Shown piece by piece: positions 57,175 to 64,000 of a DNA stretch of 64,000 nt. Positions within the stretch are counted from its first letter, which is position 1. Each line of letters starts with the position of its first letter. Origin of the DNA: Parachlamydia acanthamoebae (GTDB lineage: Bacteria; Chlamydiota; Chlamydiia; Chlamydiales; Parachlamydiaceae); the NCBI RefSeq assembly GCF_000875975.1, contig NZ_BAWW01000007.1:1-64000 (forward strand), read 5' to 3'. The notes beneath the pieces are model-generated. The model was not told the origin of the DNA. It saw only the letters and a program-made list of their open reading frames with translations, and did no database searches. The position numbers and the translations under genes were made by a program.

Positions 57175-57348
57175 ATGGTTCGAATTAGTAAGCAACAAGA
57201 AAGACGCTCTCGTTTTCCTCGAAAGCACCGACCTCCCCAAGAAAAAACAGGTCCATTAAAAGATCGTTTAGCTTTAGGTTTTAAAGAACACGCTAATGCT
57301 CTCGAAGGAGATGTTGCAAAAACGGCGTTCATTCCTAAAATTAAGTAA
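57175..57348 (+). CDS. Tiny basic conserved chlamydial protein
   Basis: 57 residues. AGGAG lies seven bases before the ATG. The first 25 residues are very basic (KQQERRSRFPRKHR), and the rest contains GPLKDRLALGFKEHA. It lies directly upstream of the small basic protein and ybeY, a cluster found in other chlamydiae. A nucleic acid- or ribosome-binding role is likely from charge and position. Confidence 0.75.
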   Translation: MVRISKQQERRSRFPRKHRPPQEKTGPLKDRLALGFKEHANALEGDVAKTAFIPKIK

Positions 57349-57383
57349 TTTTCTAATTTGAATATTCAACTGTAAGGTTTTTT

Positions 57384-57545
57384 ATGTCTAGACACCCAAG
57401 CTTCGGCAGTTCAAGCAAAGCAGCCACTAAGCGTAACGTTCTGAAACGATTTGAAAGAATCGATGTTTTGCGTAAATTAGGCCGCTGGAAAGATGGTGAA
57501 AATAAACGTGTTACGGGTCTTCCCAAAACACTTATTCAGCAATAA
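57384..57545 (+). CDS. Small basic protein of the Chlamydiae/Verrucomicrobia ribosome-linked family
   Basis: 53 residues. It begins MSRHPSFG and contains KRNVLKRFERIDVLRKLG and ends GLPKT plus three residues, matching the TIGR04137-type small basic protein restricted to Chlamydiae, Verrucomicrobia and relatives. TAAGG is upstream of the ATG. It is followed by a strong terminator, so the two tiny genes form a transcript of their own. Confidence 0.85.
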   Translation: MSRHPSFGSSSKAATKRNVLKRFERIDVLRKLGRWKDGENKRVTGLPKTLIQQ

Positions 57546-57570
57546 TTTTCATTTTCAAGTCTCCATGATA

Positions 57571-57603
57571 ATTAAACCCAACGCTGTTGGGTTTAATTTT
57601 TTT
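57571..57603 (+). terminator. Strong intrinsic terminator
   Basis: ATTAAACCCAAC and its complement form a 12-bp stem with a three-base loop, followed directly by seven T. It ends the transcript of the two small genes before ybeY. Confidence 0.9.
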
Positions 57604-57715
57604 CGTGCTCGCCCGATTTTATTCTATTTAATTCCCTTACTACCAATAAAATATTTGAGAACAATTCTCAACATCAGATAACATAACATTTTGATAATCA
57701 CCTGCGGTAAAAAGC

Positions 57716-58174
57716 GTGAAGATACGTATCACTGATCAACAAAAAGTTCTCAAACTTCCCAAAACCTCTATCAAAAAAATTGTTCAAGAGGTTATACACC
57801 TGGAAAATGAGCTGTGCCACGAAGTCATCATCCACTTCATTTCAGACAAAAAAATGCGTGAATTGCATGCACAATATTTCAATGACCCCTCTCCAACGGA
57901 CTGCATCTCCTTTCCCCTCGACGGCCCCGAAGAAACTCATTACAGAGTTTTGGGAGAAATTTTTGTCTGCCCAGAAACAGCCGTCAAATACACTGAACAG
58001 CATGGGGGAGATCCGTATACCGAAACAGCTCTGTATACAATCCACGGCCTTTTGCACCTTATGGGATATGACGACATAAAAAAAACGGACCAAAAAGCAA
58101 TGAGAGCCGCAGAAAAAAAACATCTCGAGCATCTTGCTGCACTAGGCTTACTGTTAACATCTATTCAAAAGTGA
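57716..58174 (+). CDS. ybeY: YbeY-type endoribonuclease
   Basis: 152 residues from a GTG start. The zinc motif is HGLLHLMGYDD at 110-120, with His110 and His114 in place but Asp120 where the family normally has the third His. YbeY matures 16S rRNA 3' ends and takes part in ribosome quality control. Asp can also bind zinc, so the protein may be active. The small ribosome-linked gene upstream supports the context. The corC-type gene starts 16 bases after it. Confidence 0.88.
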   Translation: MKIRITDQQKVLKLPKTSIKKIVQEVIHLENELCHEVIIHFISDKKMRELHAQYFNDPSPTDCISFPLDGPEETHYRVLGEIFVCPETAVKYTEQHGGDPYTETALYTIHGLLHLMGYDDIKKTDQKAMRAAEKKHLEHLAALGLLLTSIQK

Positions 58175-58190
58175 TTTCTTAGGAGGAATC

Positions 58191-59546
58191 TTGTCCATTG
58201 CCATTACTTTAACTCTCTCGTTGATTTTTTTAGCCGGAGCTTTTTTTTTAACCGCTTTAAATAGCGCATTGAGACGCATTCACAAAAGTAATAGCGAGTT
58301 CGAAGCCATCTCTTCTCATTTTTTCTATCAACGCTTCCATGAATATGCGTTTCCTAAACAACATGAAGATGCGTTGTTTTTTGCTGTGACAAGCGCTCAA
58401 AATCTATGCCGCTTTTGCTATGCTTTTTCAATCCTCCTTTTCATTTTGGAAGCGTTCCCACAAAGCTTTCTCTCTTTATTTACCGGAAACTTTTCTCTTT
58501 TTGCACTTGCTTGGATTATTCCTCTTGTTTTTTTGTTTTTGTTTTTTTCCTTTCTGATCACAGATTATCTTCCACGCATATTAGGCAACCGCTTCCCTCA
58601 CTCTATGTTTCATCTTAGCGCTTTTGTATCTTCGATTTTTCTCTTTCTCGCATTCCCCATTTCATATGTCTTTTTAAAATTTTCTGAGAGACTATCCCGC
58701 ACGGTGTATTTTAATCATTTACAAGAGCCCGCCACCAAAGCAAAACAAGAAATCATTCAACTCATTGAAGAATCACAAGTGAGCCCCTCTCTCGATTTAG
58801 AAGATAAAAAATTGATTGAATCTGTTTTAGAATTTAAGGAACGCATCGCCAGAGAAGTCATGGTGCCACGTGTTAATATTTTTAGCCTGCCCGTTGACAC
58901 CACCATTAAAGATGCCATTAAGCTTTTGGAAAAAGAAGGATACAGCCGCATCCCCGTCTATCGCAATACAGTGGATAACATTGTAGGAGTCCTCATGTAT
59001 AAAGACTTAATGGCTAAATATATGGAGTATGAACAAAACAACAAAAATCAAAATATCCTTGACGCTCCTATTGAAACCATTCAAAAAAATGTCCTATACT
59101 CACCGGAAACAAAAAAAATCTCTGCGCTATTACAAGAATTTCGAAAAAAACAAGTCCACTTAGCCATTATCGTTGACGAATACGGCGGAACAGAGGGAAT
59201 TGTCACCATTGAGGATATTCTTGAAGAGATCGTGGGTGATATTGCCGATGAATACGACGATGAAGAAGAGCTATTCATCCCCCAGCCAGATGGATCCTGG
59301 ATTATCGACGCGCGCATGAGCATCCTTGACATTGATGAGCAATTAGATATTAAAATTCCTCAAGAAGGAGAATACGATACGATCGGTGGCTATATTTTTC
59401 ATTGCGCCGGATCTATTCCTTCAAAAGGATTTATCATTCATCGCGATAATTTTGAAATTGAGATTCTGCAATCCAATGATCGATGCGTCGAAAAAGTCAA
59501 ATTGCGTCCTATCCCTCATTTTAAAGATATTTCCTCTACTACATAA
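58191..59546 (+). CDS. CorC/HlyC-type membrane protein with paired CBS domains
   Basis: 451 residues. AGGAGG lies five bases before a TTG start. Three or four membrane helices in the first 175 residues are of DUF21/CNNM type. A CBS pair follows at about 220-345 (MVPRVNIFSLP, then EEYGGTEGI-like VDEYGGTEGIVTIEDILEEIVGDI). The CorC/HlyC C-terminal transporter-associated domain ends the protein. Relatives export magnesium or cobalt. Older names call the family hemolysins, which is not supported by activity. Probably co-transcribed with ybeY. Confidence 0.9.
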   Translation: MSIAITLTLSLIFLAGAFFLTALNSALRRIHKSNSEFEAISSHFFYQRFHEYAFPKQHEDALFFAVTSAQNLCRFCYAFSILLFILEAFPQSFLSLFTGNFSLFALAWIIPLVFLFLFFSFLITDYLPRILGNRFPHSMFHLSAFVSSIFLFLAFPISYVFLKFSERLSRTVYFNHLQEPATKAKQEIIQLIEESQVSPSLDLEDKKLIESVLEFKERIAREVMVPRVNIFSLPVDTTIKDAIKLLEKEGYSRIPVYRNTVDNIVGVLMYKDLMAKYMEYEQNNKNQNILDAPIETIQKNVLYSPETKKISALLQEFRKKQVHLAIIVDEYGGTEGIVTIEDILEEIVGDIADEYDDEEELFIPQPDGSWIIDARMSILDIDEQLDIKIPQEGEYDTIGGYIFHCAGSIPSKGFIIHRDNFEIEILQSNDRCVEKVKLRPIPHFKDISSTT

Positions 59547-59640
59547 ACATCATGACTTGGCGTTACAGGCTTGCCGAAAAACTCACTTTATTAGAGAATA
59601 CCCATAAGTTCTTTGAAAATATGTATAAAAGGCCCGTCAT

Positions 59641-61203
59641 ATGACGTTTGACTCTCCCTTATTCGTGGCGTCGTCCCTTTTTGCTTTTGGGATATGCCTG
59701 GGTGCTCTAATTGTTTATTGCATCCATCGCATAAAATCAGGAAATTACAAGCAAATCGCTCAAAATATTCTCCACCAGGCCCAGCAAGAAGCAATCAACC
59801 TAAAAAAACATGCAGAACTCTCGATTAAACAAATGCAACTAGAGCATCAGCGCGAACAAGAACAGACTTGGCAACAAGAAAGAAAAAAAATTCAACGCGA
59901 AGAAGATCGTTTAAAATCCAGAGAAGATAAACTGGAGACCCGCTTGAATTTGGTTGAAAAGAAGCTAACTGACATTGAAAAACGAGAAGCTGTTTTAATT
60001 GGAAGAAAAGCCCAATTAGAAGAAGAAAAAAAACAGCTGAGCGAAACCCATCAAAAACTCATACATGAACTAGAGCAGCTCTCCGGCTTTACTTTGAATG
60101 AAGCAAAAGAACTGCTTATGAAAAAGATTGATCATGAGGTCAAAACAGATGCAGCCAATCTGATTCGTCGCTTAAAAAAAGAAGCGGAAGAAAATGCAGA
60201 ACAAGAAGCAAGGCGCATCATTGCAACAGCCATCCAACGCCTAATTGTTCCTTGCACCTCCGAAACAACCGTCAGCACCATTTCAATCCCAAATGAAGAG
60301 ATGAAAGGAAGAATCATTGGACGCGAAGGGAGAAATATCCGCGCCCTTGAAAGCGCAACAGGAGTCAATGTCATTATCGATGACACCCCCAAGGCAATTG
60401 TCCTATCGGGCTTTGATCCAATTCGCCTTCAAATTGCCAAAATAGCCTTGTCCGATTTAATTGCCGATGGACGAATCCACCCAACACGCATCGAAGAGGC
60501 TGTTGAACAAGCTACCCTAGCCATACAAAAGAAAATTAAACAACACGGGGAAGATGCCGCCCTTCGAGCGGGAGCGATCTCTCTTCATCCTGAACTAATT
60601 TTACTTCTAGGCAAATTAAAATATCGCTATAGCTATGGGCAAAACGTTTTAGATCATTCCTTAGAAGTCTCCCATTTAATGGGCATGATGGCTGCAGAAC
60701 TCGGACTGGATATCCGTTTAGCTAAAAGGATTGGACTTTTACATGATATTGGCAAAGCTGTTTCCCACGAATACGAAGGCACACATGCCCTCATTGGACG
60801 TGACTTTGCATTAAAATATGGAGAGAGCCAAGAAGTTGCCAATGGAATTGGTTGCCACCACTTCGAAATTGACCCTATCACAATTGAAGGAAGCCTTTGC
60901 AGCGCGGCTGATACAATCTCTGCTTCCCGGCCAGGTGCCAGAATTGAAGCGGTAGAAGAATACATGAAACGGTTAAAAAAATTAGAGGAGATTGCGGCTG
61001 AATTTCCAGGTGTTGAAAAAGCTTACGCTTTACAGGCTGGCAAAGAAATTCGCGTAGTCGTTCTTCCAGACATCATCGATGATGATGCCCTTCTGAATTT
61101 GGCCAGAGATCTTACAAAGAGAATTGAAAAAGAACTAACTTACCCCGGGAAAATTAAAGTCACCCTCATTCGTGAAAAAAGAATTATCGAATACGCAGCG
61201 TAA
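59641..61203 (+). CDS. rny: Ribonuclease Y
   Basis: 520 residues, the family length. One N-terminal membrane anchor (about 7-28) is followed by a long coiled coil (about 45-190), a KH RNA-binding domain (GRIIGREGRNIRALE), and an HD domain with the catalytic pair in LLHDIGKA. RNase Y starts mRNA decay at the inner membrane. All catalytic motifs are intact. The ATG at 59641 follows the CBS gene by 94 bases. Confidence 0.95.
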   Translation: MTFDSPLFVASSLFAFGICLGALIVYCIHRIKSGNYKQIAQNILHQAQQEAINLKKHAELSIKQMQLEHQREQEQTWQQERKKIQREEDRLKSREDKLETRLNLVEKKLTDIEKREAVLIGRKAQLEEEKKQLSETHQKLIHELEQLSGFTLNEAKELLMKKIDHEVKTDAANLIRRLKKEAEENAEQEARRIIATAIQRLIVPCTSETTVSTISIPNEEMKGRIIGREGRNIRALESATGVNVIIDDTPKAIVLSGFDPIRLQIAKIALSDLIADGRIHPTRIEEAVEQATLAIQKKIKQHGEDAALRAGAISLHPELILLLGKLKYRYSYGQNVLDHSLEVSHLMGMMAAELGLDIRLAKRIGLLHDIGKAVSHEYEGTHALIGRDFALKYGESQEVANGIGCHHFEIDPITIEGSLCSAADTISASRPGARIEAVEEYMKRLKKLEEIAAEFPGVEKAYALQAGKEIRVVVLPDIIDDDALLNLARDLTKRIEKELTYPGKIKVTLIREKRIIEYAA

Positions 61204-61304
61204 TAAGATTTTTAATTTTTCTTTAAAGAGATTCTTGTCCCTTGAAAAAGAAACAAGAATAAGGCAAACTGCTGACTCACTCATTTATAATGGAGTTCCC
61301 TGAC

Positions 61305-63314
61305 ATGCGTCGATCTATTTGTTATTGCGACCCTCATCATGCTTTTGCTGGGGAAGTCAATACTTGGAAGTTTATTTACACAACGTCTGTAGCGTTACCA
61401 AAAAAAACCCGTCTTAAATTTGATTTGATGAGCGAAGGACGTGACATCGACTGGGAAGTCCCCTCAGCAAATTTAAAGAAAGGGAAAAATGTGATCTATG
61501 CAGAGCTTGAAAATGGAAAGCTCTTAACAGCCACAGAAATTGAAACTCCCGAAAGATTTACACCACAATTTGAATTCACTCTGCCTGATAAAGTTGAAGC
61601 AGGTTCCAATATTACGATTATCGTCGGATCCCCAAAATTAGATGACGATTCTCGTTATAAAAAAGGCACCCGCACCCAAACAACAGCGCAAAGACGACGC
61701 TCTTTCCTCCTTTATGTCGATGCAAGTGGCAAAGGCCATTACGAAGATCCAGAAATTTTCTCCATGGATATTCGAGGAAACGTGCTAAGTACGCTAAAAG
61801 TCATCACCCCTTCATTCGTTACCCGAAATAAACGCTTTGATGTCATTGCCCGTTTTGAAGACCAGTTTGGCAATTTAACAAGCAATGCCCCTGAAGACAC
61901 CCTGATTGAGCTTTCTTACGAGCAACTACGAGAAAACCTAACATGGAAACTCTTTGTTCCTGAAACTGGCTTTATCACACTTCCTAACCTCTATTTCAAT
62001 GAACCTGGCATCTATACAATTCAGCTCTTGAACACAAAAACCAAAGAAGTTTTCAAATCTTCACCCATCAAGTGTTTCTCTGAAAGTAACCAAAGCCTTT
62101 TTTGGGGATTACTTCATGGTGAATCAGAAAGAATTGATTCAACAGAAAATATTGAAAACTGCTTACGCCATATTCGCGATGAAAAAGCTTTCAACTTTTT
62201 TGGAACATCCTCCTTCGAAAACATCGAAGAAACTTCAAATGAAGTATGGAAACTGATCACACAAAATATTGCCGAATTTGATGAAGCCGATCGCTTTACT
62301 ACTTTTGTGGGCTTTCAATGGCAAGGAGAGCCAGGCGAAGAGGGCATTAGACAAATTGTTTACGCAAAAGAAGGCAAGCAAATCCTTCGTAAAAAAGATG
62401 TTAAATATAGCTCTTTGAAAAAAATCTATAAAAGCTTTTCTCCGAAAGAGTTAATTTCTATTCCTTGTTTCACAATGGCAAAGGGATTCGAATTTAATTT
62501 TAAAGAATTTGATCCAGAGTTTGAACGTGTTGTGGAAATATACAATGCCTGGGGATCTTCCGAATGTACGAAGAAAGAAGGAAACCCCCGACCTATTCAA
62601 TGTCAGGGAAAAGCTGGCGTTCAAGAAACGGCAGAAGGATCTATCCAAAAAGCCCTGCAAAACAACCATCGTTTTGGATTTGTAGCAGGCGGACTAGATG
62701 ACAGAGGTGCCTATTCAGATTTTTTCCGTGGCGACCAAATGCAATACTCTCCTGGTTTGACAGGGATTATTGCGCAAGAGCACTCGCGCAATGCCTTAAT
62801 TGAAGCCTTGTATAAGCGTTCTTGCTATGCCACAACAGGGGAACGGATCATTGTCGGACTCTACCTGGCTGGTATGCCCATGGGGAGTGAAATGGACACA
62901 TCCGAAAAACACGGTCTGATTGTGAACCGACATATCTCTGGCTATGTCGCAGGAACAGCGCCTTTAAAATCGGTTGAAATCATTCGGAATGGAACTGTCA
63001 TTCATACATTGAAATCTGACACCTATTATCTCAATTTCACTTATGACGACATGACAACTTTAAGCAAGGTGTGCTTCACTCCTAAAGATAAAAAGCCCCC
63101 ATTTGTTTATTACTACTTACGTGTGATTCAAGAAGATGGAAACATCGCATGGAGTTCCCCGATTTGGGTTGATCTCGTGCCACTGAAACCTTCTCCTAAG
63201 AAGAATTCAAAAGCTCTAGTCAAACCATCTAAAAAACCCATCATCATTGAAGATGACTTAGATGAAGAAGATGAGGATGATTTCGACGATTTTGATGACG
63301 AAACAGAAGAGTAA
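61305..63314 (+). CDS. DUF3604 family protein
   Basis: About 669 residues. I take the ATG at 61305 (MRRSICYC), since GGAG sits nine bases upstream; the ATG at 61290 is the alternative. Beta-rich N-terminal domains lead to a C-terminal half with GLLHGES, a variant of the family HGHS metal motif, and ERIIVGLYLAG. DUF3604 proteins resemble PHP metallohydrolases, with no proven activity. The last 20 residues are almost wholly Asp and Glu, a possible metal-binding or disordered tail. It is followed at once by an NqrM-like gene and menG. Confidence 0.85.
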   Translation: MRRSICYCDPHHAFAGEVNTWKFIYTTSVALPKKTRLKFDLMSEGRDIDWEVPSANLKKGKNVIYAELENGKLLTATEIETPERFTPQFEFTLPDKVEAGSNITIIVGSPKLDDDSRYKKGTRTQTTAQRRRSFLLYVDASGKGHYEDPEIFSMDIRGNVLSTLKVITPSFVTRNKRFDVIARFEDQFGNLTSNAPEDTLIELSYEQLRENLTWKLFVPETGFITLPNLYFNEPGIYTIQLLNTKTKEVFKSSPIKCFSESNQSLFWGLLHGESERIDSTENIENCLRHIRDEKAFNFFGTSSFENIEETSNEVWKLITQNIAEFDEADRFTTFVGFQWQGEPGEEGIRQIVYAKEGKQILRKKDVKYSSLKKIYKSFSPKELISIPCFTMAKGFEFNFKEFDPEFERVVEIYNAWGSSECTKKEGNPRPIQCQGKAGVQETAEGSIQKALQNNHRFGFVAGGLDDRGAYSDFFRGDQMQYSPGLTGIIAQEHSRNALIEALYKRSCYATTGERIIVGLYLAGMPMGSEMDTSEKHGLIVNRHISGYVAGTAPLKSVEIIRNGTVIHTLKSDTYYLNFTYDDMTTLSKVCFTPKDKKPPFVYYYLRVIQEDGNIAWSSPIWVDLVPLKPSPKKNSKALVKPSKKPIIIEDDLDEEDEDDFDDFDDETEE

Positions 63315-63338
63315 CAAAAAAACAATAAGAGGAAACAG

Positions 63339-63545
63339 ATGTCTGATTTTACCACCACTTTAATCATCGCATTTTTTGCAATCATCGTCGCCCTCCTCTT
63401 ATTGGGTTTAGGATGGCTTCTGACAGGAAAATCAAAAATTAAACCAGGATCCTGCGGAAGAGACCCCACACAAAAGAAAGATAATGAGTGTGGGGACCAA
63501 TTCAGCTGCACACTTTGCGACAAAAATGATGAGAAGAAATCATGA
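63339..63545 (+). CDS. NqrM-like small membrane protein
   Basis: 68 residues. One N-terminal helix (about 6-28) is followed by GSCGRD, and then an NECG and FSCTLC Cys cluster. NqrM, which inserts the iron between NqrD and NqrE of the Na+-translocating quinone reductase, has just this plan: helix, GSCGG, CxxC. Chlamydiae use Na+-NQR, so the assignment is plausible but rests on pattern. The stop overlaps the next ATG (ATGA), so it is translationally coupled to menG. Confidence 0.6.
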   Translation: MSDFTTTLIIAFFAIIVALLLLGLGWLLTGKSKIKPGSCGRDPTQKKDNECGDQFSCTLCDKNDEKKS

Positions 63546-64000
63546 GCAAATATACCAAAGAGAATCCTGAAAGTATTCAGAAAATGTTTGGAAGCATCGC
63601 TCAAAATTACGATAAAACCAATGCAATTCTCTCATTTCAAATGCATAAAAAATGGAATCAGGAATTAGTGCGCCATGTAGGCGGCTATGACGAATCAGAA
63701 GTCCTGCTCGATCTTTGCTGTGGAACTGGCGATATCGCGTTTACCTGCCTAGCGCAGTCGAAAAAAAAGCGCAAGGCCTATTTGCTCGATTTCTGCCAAG
63801 AAATGCTTGATTGCGCAAAGGAAAAATCTTTAGTGAAAGGTTTTCAGCGACATCAAATTTCTTACCTGCGAGCAGATGCACAAAAAATTCCTCTAGAGTC
63901 TGAAACAGTGTCTTTGGCTACTTTGGCCTACGGCATTCGAAACATTCAGCAACCTCAAGAATGTTTTAGGGAGACTTATCGCGTGCTCGCTCCAGGAGGA
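63542..64000 (+). CDS. menG: MenG/UbiE quinone C-methyltransferase, truncated by the window end
   Basis: The first 153 residues are seen. The family start (VQ)KMFGSIAQNYDKTN-like block is present, followed by the SAM-binding motif I LDLCCGTGDIA, and then YGIRNIQQPQECFRETYRVLAPGG, the family hallmark. It methylates demethylmenaquinone. Coupled to the NqrM-like gene, linking quinone synthesis with the quinone-reducing enzyme. Confidence 0.93.
   Translation, partial: MSKYTKENPESIQKMFGSIAQNYDKTNAILSFQMHKKWNQELVRHVGGYDESEVLLDLCCGTGDIAFTCLAQSKKKRKAYLLDFCQEMLDCAKEKSLVKGFQRHQISYLRADAQKIPLESETVSLATLAYGIRNIQQPQECFRETYRVLAPGG

Noticed and set aside
58191-59546. Hemolysin call
   Set aside because: The domain set (DUF21-like membrane part, CBS pair, CorC_HlyC) is of ion-efflux type; the hemolysin name is historical.
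61231-61260. Inverted repeat after rny as a terminator
   Set aside because: Only an 8-bp AT-rich stem with a 14-base loop and no T-run after it; too weak to list.
63128-63604. 158-residue open frame on the minus strand
   Set aside because: It is the reverse of the acidic tail of the DUF3604 gene and of the NqrM-like gene; the Ser-rich run is an artefact of Asp/Glu codons.
1-64000. CRISPR array or prophage
   Set aside because: No regularly spaced direct repeats, cas genes, integrase, or phage structural genes were seen. The repeated sequences are ankyrin/Sel1 coding repeats and the tRNA-Gly array.

Overview
The window reads as the chromosome of an environmental (amoeba-associated) chlamydia, most like Parachlamydiaceae. 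Three things point there. Low-GC housekeeping genes sit in chlamydia-typical neighbourhoods: folK-kdsA-lptC-like-ostA-lptB; clpX-clpP-trigger factor next to a SWIM/SNF2 helicase, mreB and GTP-PEPCK; and two tiny conserved genes, ybeY and a CorC/HlyC-type CBS protein. There are many eukaryote-like or effector-like proteins: a 2414-residue ankyrin protein, three F-box proteins, Sel1 repeats, a SopB/IpgD-type phosphatase and Inc-like bilobed membrane proteins. Functions beyond those of chlamydial pathogens are also present, such as Ku plus LigD end joining and RNase Y. No species name can be fixed from sequence reading alone.

Layout. 0-9.7 kb is accessory: a small ORF, the giant ankyrin gene, and an Inc-like gene lying between two decayed IS5-family transposases. 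9.7-16.5 kb has a HAD phosphatase, an unknown protein, a beta-lactamase-fold hydrolase, an M48 protease, RarA and an RlmK-like methyltransferase. 16.5-20 kb has two large F-box proteins in tandem. 20.2-24.5 kb is an envelope operon (folK, kdsA, lptC-like, oversized ostA/lptA-like, lptB). 25.1-28.9 kb is an NHEJ operon (DJ-1/PfpI-like, ku, ligD). 29-34.2 kb holds a GNAT protein, a phosphohistidine-phosphatase-like protein, clpX, clpP, tig and three tandem tRNA-Gly genes. 34.2-42.8 kb holds a 660-bp intergenic region, the SNF2 helicase, mreB, pckA and a LysM protein.

42.9-52.7 kb is an effector-rich stretch. It contains a TPR-plus-degenerate metallo-beta-lactamase protein, a SopB-like phosphoinositide phosphatase, a small F-box protein, an adenylate kinase with an apparent signal peptide, a possible Cys-His peptidase and a membrane protein. 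52.7-57 kb holds tadA and neighbours, and a Sel1-repeat protein ending in a J-like HPD motif. 57-64 kb holds two tiny conserved genes, ybeY, a CorC/HlyC-type protein, rny, a DUF3604 protein, an NqrM-like small membrane protein and the start of menG/ubiE.

How the genes work together: the housekeeping blocks cover lipooligosaccharide synthesis and transport, protein quality control, cell shape, gluconeogenic flux, RNA decay and respiratory quinone synthesis. The accessory genes look aimed at the host: ubiquitin-ligase mimicry (F-box), phosphoinositide signalling (SopB-like) and inclusion-membrane remodelling (Inc-like). Four genes of the accessory or unknown class share an extended -10 promoter element (TGnTATAAT) at a nearly constant distance from the start codon, which suggests common promoter architecture. 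Four convergent gene pairs share stop codons through a 4-base overlap.
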